A DNA stretch of 64,000 nucleotides from assembly GCF_013170845.1 (NCBI RefSeq), contig NZ_CP033367.1, positions 6,759,001 to 6,823,000 of the forward strand, written 5' to 3'. A program made the position numbers and the translations under genes. Below, in pieces: positions 17,784-26,810 of the stretch; position 1 is the stretch's first letter, and every line of letters begins with the position of its first letter. The DNA is from Mesorhizobium loti R88b. GTDB taxonomy: Bacteria > Pseudomonadota > Alphaproteobacteria > Rhizobiales > Rhizobiaceae. Below the pieces are notes generated by a model. That model had not been told where the DNA came from. It was given only the letters and a program-made list of their open reading frames with translations, and did not search any database.

Positions 17784-17998
17784 TAATCTCATCTCTCTGA
17801 ATATTTATTGTTGAATCGGTACCTTCAACAAACCTCAAATATATCGTGGTGAAGGTTGCTCGGCTTTGCTTCCTTCTTACAGTTCGAAGAAAATCTCGAT
17901 ACCCGGCATCTGCTATTTCAAAACTATGGACCTTATGGGCATTCGACATGGCCATTTAGGTGTGTTCATTAATCAAGCTTAATCGCCACGCGGCTTGC

Positions 17999-18041
17999 GT
18001 CAAACGCAATTTGTATATTGTTGTCATCTAGAAGCCAGATG
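17999..18041 (-). promoter_or_regulatory. LysR-type operator plus -35 element (site C) for the amidase
   Basis: On the minus strand the perfect dyad CATCT-N7-AGATG (18025-18041) is followed by 2+18 bp and TTTGAC at 17999-18004, with AAGCTT 17 bp further. It is nearly identical in layout to site A. Confidence 0.7.
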
Positions 18042-18140
18042 GGGCGCTGTCGACATTGCGACTGTCGAAGCCACATAAGCGAGAGCCCGCCACACGGACG
18101 AGGTTGAACAGAACCCGCCCGACATCGTCAAGCAGGTGCT

Positions 18141-18458
18141 TCAGGTGTGCGCCCGGTTAACGCGAGCCGCGAGGTTGTCATCCATCGAACGCGACGGCGG
18201 GACCACCGCCGCCGCCTCATAGGCGACGGCGATCCGCTTGACCGTGTGCCCGGCCCGGCCGGCTTCGTCGCGCCAGCGCTGCAGCAGCTTCAACAGTGCT
18301 GGCGCGTCGGCATCGAGCTTCTTGAGCGGCTGGCGCTTGAGACCCCGAACAAGCGCGGCGACCCGCCACTTCGCCTTGCTCATTTCGATGACGGCGATGA
18401 TCGTGTTATCCTGTTTGAGAGCGGCAAGGGACCGGCTCGCGTCAAAAGATTGCGACAT
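18141..18458 (-). pseudogene. IS110-family transposase, N-terminal remnant
   Basis: From the ATG at 18458 about 80 residues match the N-terminal end of IS110 transposases (MSQSFDASRSLAALKQDN, then AVIEMSKAKWRVAALV), including the start of the DEDD nuclease domain. After about 18215 the frame loses family similarity. The remaining two thirds of the element are absent. Confidence 0.7.
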
Positions 18459-18689
18459 GGAGACGCTCCTTCTGCTGGATGTTCTTGGAGCGCCGAAGGA
18501 TGCCACACCCTCGCCGCTCGCCCCATATCGTCTTCAGCCTCTTGCTCAACTGGCTGAGGCTTTTGTTTGCCTTCTTCCTGGCGTTGCTTGCAACCGCTCC
18601 GGCGTCACCGGTCCAGCCACGATCAACCTGACCCTCCGCAACTCAACCGCAATAGCCTCTGAAACGGGGCTCGCCTCATGCTCGACGCT

Positions 18690-18795
18690 CTAAAGCGCGT
18701 CTCGTCGAAACGCACTCATGCGACGCGCTTCAAGCCTTTGTTTCCATGCATGTCGTTTTCTCAAAACCGAAGCCACTTTTGAGCGACGTGCATTA
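18690..18795. repeat. Rhizobial intergenic palindromic repeat (RIME-like)
   Basis: Two imperfect palindromes in tandem: AAAGCGCGTC...GCGACGCGCTT at about 18692-18730 and TGCATGTCG...CGACGTGCA at about 18746-18792, with internal TCAAAA/TTTTGA. Such repeats are typical of intergenic DNA in Rhizobium and Mesorhizobium chromosomes. A further 9-bp hairpin (AAGGGCGCC/GGCGCCCTT) follows at 18801-18827. Confidence 0.65.
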
Positions 18796-18941
18796 GATTG
18801 AAGGGCGCCTTGGTCAAGGGCGCCCTTCGCATCGGCGGCAGGCTTCGATCCCGGAGGTGCGGACCTAAGCACTTTGGAAGGAGCCGCCGAAAGCCTTTTT
18901 GGGTATCCCGCTAAGCCAACCCCGGCTGGACGAGCGAGTCT

Positions 18942-18970
18942 AGCGCTCGCAATCTTATGCGACGAGCGCT
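18942..18970 (-). terminator. Possible transcription-end hairpin of the porin gene
   Basis: Perfect 8-bp stem AGCGCTCG/CGAGCGCT with a 13-nt loop, 21 bp beyond the porin stop. No T-run follows, so it may stabilise the mRNA end rather than terminate by itself. Confidence 0.4.
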
Positions 18971-18991
18971 ATGATCCAATCCTTCGATCCG

Positions 18992-20101
18992 TCAGAACGA
19001 CCGTTGGAAGCGGAGGATGCCGCCGACGGCGTTGCTCTTGCCGGCGGGGATGCCGGTCCAGTTGTAACCATTGCTGTCGTGGTCGTTATGAGCCCAGTCA
19101 ACTTCGGCCGTGATCGTGAGACCCGGGACGATCTTGTAGGCGACGTTCGCCGCAAGGCCAAATTCTTTGGCCTCATCATATGACACCTGGAGGTTGAACG
19201 CAGTCTTCTCGTTGACGGTGTAGGTGCCGCCGCCCCAGATTGCCCAGTTGCCGCCCCACTGCTTGTAGAAGCCGCGGTCGCCGGCAGGGATCGCATAGGT
19301 AGGGTCGTTGAGATTGTCGTCCGTACCGTAGCCCGCCATAATGAATAGCGATAGCGCCTCGGTCGCTGTCACGTCCAAGCGAACCTTGCCGGCCACCTCT
19401 TCGTAGTTGCTGTCATAAGCAACGACGCCAGTGATGGCGCCCCAGCCCTGCGTATACTTCACGCCGCCAACGACATGCGGAACGTAGCTGTCGATCGTAC
19501 CGACCACGCCAGAGCCTTCTTCGAGGGAGACCACGGCCGAGAAGCCGTTGCCGGCGTCGAAATAGTACTGGACGACGTTGGTGTCGAAATCCCCATAAGG
19601 AACCAGCGAATCGTTGATGACGTCTCCGGCGTAGCCGATGAACGTATCGAAGGCCGATTCGTCTTTACCGACACGCAGCCCGCCGAGTTGAATCCAGGCA
19701 AAGTTCAGGGAACTGCTGTTACTGCCGTCAGAGTAGTTGAATTTGGTTTCAGTGTAGGTCTTCAAGGTCCCGAGCTCTGTTTCCTGACCAGTCCAGGTCC
19801 TCAGCGAGAGGCGGGCCTTCTTGTGCCAGGTATCGTTGATGCTGCCGTCCTCATGGTCGACAGCACGACGTTCGTTGAACGAACCTTCCTGGCCAGCTGA
19901 CGCGTCCCAGCGGACATAGCCACCGATGCGCAGGCAGGTTTCGGTGCCGGGGATGTAGAAGTAGCCAGCGCCGTAGACGTCGCAGATCTTGACGTATTCA
20001 GCGGGTTCCGGCTCGGCGACGGTGATGGCATCGGCCGCGCGTGCGCCGGTGACTGCGGCCAAGCCGGCAGCGGAGCCGAGAAGAAGGCTCTTGATATTCA
20101 T
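18992..20101 (-). CDS. Outer-membrane porin (Omp2b/RopA family)
   Basis: A 369-residue porin from the ATG at 20101, preceded by GGAG. A signal peptide ends at ARA/ADA (about residue 23). The alphaproteobacterial porin hallmark follows: EPAEYVKICDVYGAGYFYIPGT, then CLRIGGYVRWD. The last residues (LRFQRSF, C-terminal Phe) are the beta-barrel assembly signal. It forms a 16-strand trimeric pore for small hydrophilic solutes in the outer membrane. It is a single gene with its own AT-rich upstream region and no shared operator. Rhizobia carry several paralogues, so this is probably one of a set rather than the main porin. Confidence 0.92.
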   Translation of the reverse strand: MNIKSLLLGSAAGLAAVTGARAADAITVAEPEPAEYVKICDVYGAGYFYIPGTETCLRIGGYVRWDASAGQEGSFNERRAVDHEDGSINDTWHKKARLSLRTWTGQETELGTLKTYTETKFNYSDGSNSSSLNFAWIQLGGLRVGKDESAFDTFIGYAGDVINDSLVPYGDFDTNVVQYYFDAGNGFSAVVSLEEGSGVVGTIDSYVPHVVGGVKYTQGWGAITGVVAYDSNYEEVAGKVRLDVTATEALSLFIMAGYGTDDNLNDPTYAIPAGDRGFYKQWGGNWAIWGGGTYTVNEKTAFNLQVSYDEAKEFGLAANVAYKIVPGLTITAEVDWAHNDHDSNGYNWTGIPAGKSNAVGGILRFQRSF

Positions 20102-20483
20102 TTTGATCTCCACTCAAAAGATTAAAAAAAGGGCCAGGGCATCTTCATTGCCGAAAGACAGCATCCCTCCCCATCCCCACGATCGAAAAAGTGCGCATCG
20201 CGCTGCTTCCTCGGAGTTTGACGCTATTCGTGATTGTGAATAATGCAAGGTATATGCTGAGCAGCGCAGATCTATGTATAACAACCGTTGCGATTATGTC
20301 ACGTACAATCAGATATATACTGTACAATTCGTGCAAACTATACAAACAACACAGGCTGTACAGGTTGCACGAGATTGCAAAATAGATTGCTCAGGTGCGT
20401 AGTGGCGTGCGCGACCCGCAATTGGGCTTTCACAGGCTCGCAACGCGGTGCACTGATTTGCAGCTGGTTTCGTCAGCTGGACT
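20102..20483. other. AT-rich intergenic region upstream of the porin
   Basis: About 380 bp, with a strongly AT-rich core at 20220-20390 compared with the rest of the window. It should hold the porin promoter. No palindrome of the shared operator type is present. Confidence 0.4.
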
Positions 20484-21179
20484 TCATGTTGAGGAAAAGT
20501 CTCGTGCAGCACAGATGACTTCTGCAGCCAGATCTTGCCGGAGCATCTCTATGGGAATTCGGCCATCAAGCCGAGGTGAAGGGGAGGTCAGCCAAAGCCA
20601 CGCCGGTCTGGGATTGGCGATCAAGGAGAGCACTTGTCGTATCCCTGGCGCTGGCCTGCCATCGATGAACTGAGCTAAGGGAAACACATGCTTGCGCGCG
20701 CCCTTCCGCAATGCGACCACGTCGTTGTGCCGTTGCCACCAATGCAATGTCGACCGCGGTATGCCGAAGTGTTCTTCCAGAAAGGTGGGCCCTGCAACCG
20801 CGCCTGCCCAGTCTTCAATGCGCAAGCTATTGCTTTGCTGATCAGGCCCTTTTAAAACTGCGGACCCATGCGCGCCTTTGGTTTGCGCTGTGAGCGGTGG
20901 CGTCTCGCGAGCGCTGGCATCGAAACGTCGCGCTGCTTCGGCTGCGAGCCCGTGAACAAACTTGGAGGCCAAGGCTGTCAAATCGTCATGAATCGCTTGT
21001 TCGCAATCCGAAAGCAAATCGGGAGCAGCGATATTGCCATTCCCCACGTGCGATGAGATTGAACTCCTTCCCTTCATAACCTCTTGGTGCTGAGCCAGAA
21101 CGCGCTGGACCTCTTTTGCAACCAAGCTTGAAAGCTCGTCCTGGCGAGGTTCATTTGCAAAATCAGATGATTTTATCAT
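20484..21179 (-). CDS. Protein with C-terminal MbcA/ParS/Xre toxin-binding-like domain
   Basis: A 231-residue protein with GGGGAG six bases before the start. Residues 1-120 are charged and helical. Residues about 130-165 (LEEHFGIPRSTLHWWQRHN) look like a helix-turn-helix, and the C-terminal part (PAWLWLTSPSPRLDGRIPIEML) has the pattern of the DUF2384 toxin-binding domain of antitoxins paired with RES toxins. No RES toxin gene is adjacent on either side, so it is either an orphan antitoxin or a stand-alone regulator. Similar solo proteins are frequent in rhizobial symbiosis regions. Its target is not known. Confidence 0.65.
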   Translation of the reverse strand: MIKSSDFANEPRQDELSSLVAKEVQRVLAQHQEVMKGRSSISSHVGNGNIAAPDLLSDCEQAIHDDLTALASKFVHGLAAEAARRFDASARETPPLTAQTKGAHGSAVLKGPDQQSNSLRIEDWAGAVAGPTFLEEHFGIPRSTLHWWQRHNDVVALRKGARKHVFPLAQFIDGRPAPGIRQVLSLIANPRPAWLWLTSPSPRLDGRIPIEMLRQDLAAEVICAARDFSST

Positions 21180-21451
21180 GTGTGGCTCCCCCTGCCGCGT
21201 AAGAGTCCGGTTGATTGCCTGCGCGATCGAATTGCGATTTTGGGCTTATGGACAAGAGACGCGAGGCCGAGCCTTCGGCTGGCTCACACACAGGCGCCGC
21301 CTCGTGCGCGACCACGAACGACGCATCGACGTCTCCGAAGCCATGATCCACGCAGCCGTGGGCAGTCTTTTGATGCGCAGAATCAGCCATTGACCGACTC
21401 TGAGCGTTCGGAATAGAGGACAGAACTAGATGCCGCAGCCCAGCCGAGTAA

Positions 21452-22855
21452 TCACGGCGAAGTCGGACTCAATCTGATCACTCCAACGTTGTTCTCGATG
21501 ACGATCTCGGTCCCAAATGGCTTCGAGAGGTTCTTTAGGCGCTCCAGAATAGCTTTTGCTTGGGTTGTGGGGGCGAGCTGGGGGACGCCCCGGTTGGCAA
21601 ACCTATTCGAAAAACCGAGCTCGATGGGATAAAGACGTAATTCAGCAAGGTGGTTCTGTTCGAAGCGGCTGACGGTGACAACACTCTCATAATACACTGG
21701 GGCCGAGAGCGCCGCATAGAACAGCCCTTCCCCAATCGGGTACCCTTTCGCCTCCTCGTCAACTGTCACCTCGGCATCTGTATCGACTCGTGGGTCTTTT
21801 CCGTAAGCTTCGAACATGTCCGCCCCGGCGGGCGTCCGGAGGTCGTCGTAAAAGAAATTCCCCAAGCTATAAAATATCGGGCGGCCCTTGTAGATCTCGA
21901 TGCCTCGCAACAGATGCGGCCCGTGTCCGACGTATGCGTCCGCTCCGGCATCAATTATTTGGTGCGCAAACGATTGTTCGTAATCAGCCGGTTCCTGGCT
22001 CCACCCCCCAGGCTCGTGAGCGTGGTTCGTGACAATGCAGAAGTCGGAAAACTGCTTGCCCCGGCGAACGTTTCGTAGAATGTCGGCGACATCGCGCTGG
22101 TCTGCTTCGTAGCTGTAGCCGGCCTTGTTGCCTGTCTTATATGTTGCCCCACCGACCATGACCCGGCTTGGATCCGTTTCGCCCGCCTTGTAGCCTGGCA
22201 ACGCATCACGTACCCGCCTCAAACTCTCAAGCATCTCCGGCGGCACGACGATGCTTTGGGCCAAACGAAGGGCATTAAGCCCTGGTCTGCCGGGAGCCTC
22301 GCCAGCGGGATCGCACGCTCGAGCCATAGGCGCGAACGTTGTAGCCAATGACACCAATGCCGCGCGACCGCGTGCGGTTTCCAAAAAGCGAGCGGCGCCA
22401 GCTTGTGCGAGATTCTCGCCCGCACCTGCATGGACGATACCGCTCTCATCCAGCACCCGGCTCGTCTCGCGCATGCCTTCAAGACCCCAGTCAAGTGTGT
22501 GGTTGTTCGCGCGACCGACGATGTTGAACCCCATCGCCTTCAAATCAGGTCCCAGTTCCGGTACGCTGATGTGATACGCACCGCCGTGCTCAGCCTCCGG
22601 ACTTCCCTTGAACGATCGGATATCGAAGATCAGGGTTTCCATGTTGCCGAATGTAACATCGGCATTACAAAGAATCTTGACAATGTCGCCAAAGCCGGGA
22701 TGGTGGCCATTAGTCAGCGCTCGCGAGACGATGAGGTCTCCAACTGCCACCATCGTGAAGCCGTCCGCAACGTTTGTTTCGGTTGAGCCGATCGCATCAT
22801 AGCCGTCAGCCCGTCGCACCGGATAACGACCATTCTCGTGTAAATGTTTCTCCAT
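21452..22855 (-). CDS. CapA/PgsA-family metallophosphatase-like protein
   Basis: A 467-residue protein of the CapA family (poly-gamma-glutamate capsule protein type, calcineurin-like fold). It shows TMVAVGDLIVSR (metal-binding D), GNMETLIFD, NHTLDWGLEGM (the N-H pair), VTNHAHEPG and GHGPHLLRGIEIYKGRPIFYSLGNFFYDD. The start at 22855 follows GAGG. No signal peptide is seen, so it is probably cytoplasmic, unlike capsule-associated CapA. It is the last gene of the ABC importer operon, 90 bp after the second ATPase gene. That linkage suggests it hydrolyses a phosphoester or amide bond in the imported compound. The reaction of this subfamily is not established. Confidence 0.8.
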   Translation of the reverse strand: MEKHLHENGRYPVRRADGYDAIGSTETNVADGFTMVAVGDLIVSRALTNGHHPGFGDIVKILCNADVTFGNMETLIFDIRSFKGSPEAEHGGAYHISVPELGPDLKAMGFNIVGRANNHTLDWGLEGMRETSRVLDESGIVHAGAGENLAQAGAARFLETARGRAALVSLATTFAPMARACDPAGEAPGRPGLNALRLAQSIVVPPEMLESLRRVRDALPGYKAGETDPSRVMVGGATYKTGNKAGYSYEADQRDVADILRNVRRGKQFSDFCIVTNHAHEPGGWSQEPADYEQSFAHQIIDAGADAYVGHGPHLLRGIEIYKGRPIFYSLGNFFYDDLRTPAGADMFEAYGKDPRVDTDAEVTVDEEAKGYPIGEGLFYAALSAPVYYESVVTVSRFEQNHLAELRLYPIELGFSNRFANRGVPQLAPTTQAKAILERLKNLSKPFGTEIVIENNVGVIRLSPTSP

Positions 22856-22948
22856 AAATTTATCCTCTATCTCTCTACTTTCACTTGGCACGACCTCGGC
22901 TTCGTGTCGCGTGCGCTCGGTATGTTTGCTGGGGTGAATACGTATGCG

Positions 22949-23980
22949 CTATGCCATAGGGGTGAACGACGAATTGGTCGAGGCACGCGCTAGGTGCGGC
23001 ATGCCTGTAGCCGGAGCGCGCACATGACAGGCCACGATGCGCCCGTCTGCCATCGGTACTAAGGGCGGCACTTCGATGCGGCACCGCTCGACCGCAAGCG
23101 GGCAGCGCGGATGGAACGCGCATCCGCTCGGAGGGTTGATCGGACTTGGCACCTCGCCCTCGACGGGCGCCTCCAGCCGAACCCGCGTCGGATCCGGCAC
23201 CGGCGCTGCCGCGATCAGCGCCTCGGTGTAGGGATGGACCGGTTTCGCGAAGAGCGCCTCGCTCGGGGCGAGTTCCACGATCCGGCCCAGGTACATGACG
23301 GCAACGCGATGCGCGATATGCTCCACGACGCCGAGGTCATGCGAGATGAAGACGAAGGCAATGCCCATCTTCTGCTGGAGATCCAGAAGAAGGTTCAAGA
23401 TCTGTGCCTGCACGGAGACGTCCAGAGCCGAGACCGCCTCGTCGGCGATGATCAGCGAGGGCTCAAGAGCCAGCGCTCGTGCAATGCCGAGCCGCTGGCG
23501 CTGACCGCCCGACAATTCGGATGGCAGCCTGTGCATCATCTCAGGCGACATTCCGACTTTTCGCAGAAGGTCCGCGGCAAGCGCCTGACGCTGCTTCCGG
23601 CTGAGGCGCTCAAAATTCTCGACCGGTTCGGTGATGATTTGCCCGGCCGTGAGGCGCGGATTCAGCGACGAGTAAGGATCCTGAAAGACCATCTGCATAC
23701 GACGCCGCCAAGCGCGAAGCGCGTCCTTCTTGAGGCCAGCAATGTCGGTTCCTTCAATCAGCACGCGCCCGCCGGTAGGCTCCACAAGTCGCATCAAGAG
23801 CCGCGCCACGGTCGACTTGCCGCAGCCGGATTCCCCGACGATGCAAAGCGTCTCGCCCGCATCAACGGTGAAGGATACATCCTCCACCGCCCGGATCACT
23901 GGGATGGTCTTCTTCAGGTATCCCGCCCCAAGCGGATAATGCTTGGTCAGATTCTCGACTTTCAGCAAAGGATCGCTCAT
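22949..23980 (-). CDS. Peptide-type ABC transporter ATP-binding protein (DppF/OppF-like)
   Basis: A 343-residue ATPase. Walker A is GESGCGKST, the signature LSGGQRQR, Walker [13 protein letters not shown] and the switch His is in FISHDLG. The C-terminal cysteine motif [14 protein letters not shown] is that of oligopeptide/dipeptide importers. The start at 23980 overlaps the upstream ATPase stop as ATGA. With the DppD-like partner it powers import through the two permeases at the inner membrane. A dead fragment of a paralogue is at 13340-13540. Confidence 0.93.
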   Translation of the reverse strand: MSDPLLKVENLTKHYPLGAGYLKKTIPVIRAVEDVSFTVDAGETLCIVGESGCGKSTVARLLMRLVEPTGGRVLIEGTDIAGLKKDALRAWRRRMQMVFQDPYSSLNPRLTAGQIITEPVENFERLSRKQRQALAADLLRKVGMSPEMMHRLPSELSGGQRQRLGIARALALEPSLIIADEAVSALDVSVQAQILNLLLDLQQKMGIAFVFISHDLGVVEHIAHRVAVMYLGRIVELAPSEALFAKPVHPYTEALIAAAPVPDPTRVRLEAPVEGEVPSPINPPSGCAFHPRCPLAVERCRIEVPPLVPMADGRIVACHVRAPATGMPHLARASTNSSFTPMA

Positions 23981-24984
23981 GCGCCCATCACCTCTTCGGC
24001 GCGCCAGCAAGCCGCGGCGTGGCCCGGCCTGACATCATCAAGAACGGGTGTCCTCTCGCGACAAATATCGATCGCGAACGGGCAGCGAGGCGCAAAACTG
24101 CACCCGACAATGGGCTCGCGAAGACTTGGGACAATGCCGGGAATTTCCGGAAGGCGGCGCTGTCGGCCGCGCCGCGGATCAGGTACCGAGCGCATGAGGC
24201 CCTGGGTGTAGGGATGCGCGGGACGCGCAAACAAATCGATGACGTTGGCCTGCTCTACGATTCGGCCAGCATACATAACAATCACGCGTTGGCATGTCTC
24301 GGCCACAACGCCCAGATCATGTGTGATGAACATCACTGCCGTTCCCATGCGCTCTTTCAGATCGAGGATGAGCCGCAAAATCTGCGCCTGAATAGTGACG
24401 TCAAGCGCCGTGGTCGGCTCGTCGGCGATCAACAGTTCCGGCGAGCAGGCAAGGGCCATTGCGATCATGGCGCGCTGACGCATGCCGCCCGACATTTCAT
24501 GCGGATAGTTGTTGACGCGACGCTCGGGGTCCGCGATGCGAACCAGACGAAGCATCTCTTCGGCCTTTGCCATCGCCACCGAGCGGGGGCCTTTCGTGTG
24601 GATCTGGACCACCTCGGCGATCTGGTGGCCGACCGTATAGACCGGGTTCAGGCTCGTCATCGGCTCCTGGAAGATCATGGCGATCTGGTCGCCGCGGATC
24701 TTTCGCATCTCCCGATGGGACAACTCGAGAAGATCGCGTCCGTGAAAGCGGATCTCGCCGGCGACAGTCCTGGCTGTCAGCTTCGGCAGCAGGCGAAGGA
24801 TGGAGAGAGCGGTGACGCTCTTCCCGCATCCGGATTCGCCGACGACGCCGAGCGTTTCGCCTTTTTTCACCTGGAAGCTGATGCCGCCCAGGGCACGTGT
24901 GACGCTCTCTTCGCCGTAAAAGTGCGTTTCCAGATTTCGGACATCGAGAAGCACATCGTTCCCTGCGGTTTGATGTATCCGCAT
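23977..24984 (-). CDS. Peptide-type ABC transporter ATP-binding protein (DppD/OppD-like)
   Basis: A 335-residue ATPase from the ATG at 24984, one base after the permease stop. Walker A GESGCGKS, signature MSGGMRQR, Walker [13 protein letters not shown] and FITHDLG are intact, as is the C-terminal [14 protein letters not shown] motif. It is the first of the two ATPases of the importer and overlaps the second by four bases. Confidence 0.93.
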   Translation of the reverse strand: MRIHQTAGNDVLLDVRNLETHFYGEESVTRALGGISFQVKKGETLGVVGESGCGKSVTALSILRLLPKLTARTVAGEIRFHGRDLLELSHREMRKIRGDQIAMIFQEPMTSLNPVYTVGHQIAEVVQIHTKGPRSVAMAKAEEMLRLVRIADPERRVNNYPHEMSGGMRQRAMIAMALACSPELLIADEPTTALDVTIQAQILRLILDLKERMGTAVMFITHDLGVVAETCQRVIVMYAGRIVEQANVIDLFARPAHPYTQGLMRSVPDPRRGRQRRLPEIPGIVPSLREPIVGCSFAPRCPFAIDICRERTPVLDDVRPGHAAACWRAEEVMGA

Positions 24985-24985
24985 G

Positions 24986-25861
24986 TTAGCGCCTCCGTTT
25001 GGCGCGGGGGTCGAACAGGTCGCGCAGGCCGTCGCCGAGCAGGTTGACGGCAAGGACCGTGACGGCAAGGCAGATACCGGGGGCGAAGATTGTCAATGGC
25101 GCGATGGCGAGGTACAAGCGCGAATTGGCGATCATGTTGCCCCAACTTGGAATCTCGGGCGGCACGCCCGCGCCGAGGAAGCTCAGTGCCGCCTCCGTCA
25201 TAATCGCACTGGCGCAGACAGTGGCACCCTGGACCATTAGCGCCGGAATGGTGCTCGGGAGGATATGTCGCCACAGCACCCTCGGCAGGCGCGCGCCGCC
25301 GCAGAGCGCGGCCTCCACATAGGGACGCTCGCGAACACCCAGAACCACCGAACGAACCAGCCGCGCGACGGTTGGCGTCTCGGGGATCGCGATGGCGATG
25401 ATGAGGATGCCGATCCCGGGGCCTGTCAGAGAAATGAGCGCAATCGCTAGCAGAATCGTCGGGATCGACATCAGGCCGTCCATGACCCTCATGACGACGT
25501 TGTCGAAGCTACGGCTGTAGCCGGCGATGATTCCGATCAGGAGCCCGGTCATGGCCGCGCACGCCGCCGACATCAATCCGACCATGAGTGAGATTCGGGC
25601 GCCGAACACCGTCCGCGCAAACACATCCCGGCCCAGATTGTCGCTCCCAAGCCACATTTCGGCGGAAGGCGGCTGGAGGCGCTTGAACGGATCCATGTTC
25701 ACCGGATTCCCGGCGTAAAGTGGGGCAGCGAGCGCCAGGATGATCAGAAGCGCCAACAGACCGCCGCCTGCAATGACCAGCGGATGACGCTTTGCCAAAC
25801 GGGGAAGGTCAGATATTCGCAGGCGGCCCGTAGGGACGTATTCAACTGATAAAATCGTCAT
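24986..25861 (-). CDS. Peptide-type ABC transporter permease (DppC-like)
   Basis: A 291-residue inner-membrane permease with about six membrane segments. A short cytoplasmic N-terminus precedes the first segment at about 28-50. The EAA loop ([23 protein letters not shown]) contacts the ATPases. It follows the DppB-like gene after one base. [18 protein letters not shown] is the DppC-family motif near residue 75. Confidence 0.92.
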   Translation of the reverse strand: MTILSVEYVPTGRLRISDLPRLAKRHPLVIAGGGLLALLIILALAAPLYAGNPVNMDPFKRLQPPSAEMWLGSDNLGRDVFARTVFGARISLMVGLMSAACAAMTGLLIGIIAGYSRSFDNVVMRVMDGLMSIPTILLAIALISLTGPGIGILIIAIAIPETPTVARLVRSVVLGVRERPYVEAALCGGARLPRVLWRHILPSTIPALMVQGATVCASAIMTEAALSFLGAGVPPEIPSWGNMIANSRLYLAIAPLTIFAPGICLAVTVLAVNLLGDGLRDLFDPRAKRRR

Positions 25862-25862
25862 A

Positions 25863-26804
25863 TCAGTACCGGATACGGGGATCGATTAAGGTGTAAGCCA
25901 GATCGACTGTGAGGTTGATTAGGACATACAGACCCGAAGTCAGGATGAGCACACTCTGAATGATGGGGTAGTCTCGGTTGTTGATCGCATCGACGACCAG
26001 ACGACCGATACCGGGTATGTTGAACACCGTTTCCGTGAGGACGACTCCGCCGATCAGATAGGCGAAGCTTATGCCGATGACGGTCAGGATCGGGACGCCG
26101 GCATTCCTCAAGGCATGGTGGAAGAGGATGGCATAGGACGAAGCGCCCTTGGCGGCGGCCGTTCGCATATAGTCTTCCGACAGAACCTCAAGCATGCTGG
26201 CCCGCGTAACCCGGGCGATGAATGCAATGTAGCCAATGCCTAATGCCACGGTGGGCAGGATCAGGTGTACAAACCAAGGCCCGAGGCCACCATCGATCGG
26301 CGCATATCCCTGGACCGGTAGCCAGTGTGTCCTGATCGCGAAGAAGTATATGAGAAAATAGCCGATGACAAAGACCGGGACGGAATAACCAAGTGCCGAA
26401 AAGGCCGCGAGGAAGCGGTCGACGAGCCCGCCCGTTCGCCACGAGGCAAGGATGCCGAAAGAGACTCCGACCATGACCGAAAGGATCATCGTCAGGATTG
26501 ACAGCGAAAGGGTCGGTTCAAGCCGCTGCGAGATCAGCTCGAGAACCGGTCGCCCGGCAAAGATCGAGGTCCCGAAATCTCCACCGAGCATGTCGCGCAC
26601 CCAACGTATGAACTGAACCGGCATAGGATCATTCAGGCCCATTTTTTCGCGGATGCCGGCGATCATCTCCGCCGTGGCCAACCTACCGGCGATCATGGCC
26701 GCCGGGTCGCCCGGCGCCAGCCTGAGAAGCAGGAAAACGAATACCCCGACCATCGCCATAACGGCGATGGTCGACACCATTCTGCGAAGGATATAGGCGG
26801 CCAT
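25863..26804 (-). CDS. Peptide-type ABC transporter permease (DppB-like)
   Basis: A 313-residue permease with the N-terminal segment MAAYILRRMVSTIAVM typical of DppB, about six membrane spans, and the EAA loop at YMRTAAAKGASSYAILFHHALRNA. It begins six bases after the substrate-binding-protein stop, in one operon with the other importer genes. The C-terminal end YTLIDPRIRY is also typical. Confidence 0.92.
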   Translation of the reverse strand: MAAYILRRMVSTIAVMAMVGVFVFLLLRLAPGDPAAMIAGRLATAEMIAGIREKMGLNDPMPVQFIRWVRDMLGGDFGTSIFAGRPVLELISQRLEPTLSLSILTMILSVMVGVSFGILASWRTGGLVDRFLAAFSALGYSVPVFVIGYFLIYFFAIRTHWLPVQGYAPIDGGLGPWFVHLILPTVALGIGYIAFIARVTRASMLEVLSEDYMRTAAAKGASSYAILFHHALRNAGVPILTVIGISFAYLIGGVVLTETVFNIPGIGRLVVDAINNRDYPIIQSVLILTSGLYVLINLTVDLAYTLIDPRIRY

Positions 26805-26810
26805 CGTGTC

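Noticed and set aside
17773..17955. 60-codon frame in the amidase leader
   Set aside because: No ribosome site, overlaps the amidase start out of frame, and has no recognisable feature. A leader peptide is possible but unsupported.
23111..24211. 366-codon open frame on the plus strand
   Set aside because: It spans both ATPase genes in antisense; the ATPase motifs on the minus strand are intact and overlapping, so this is a shadow.
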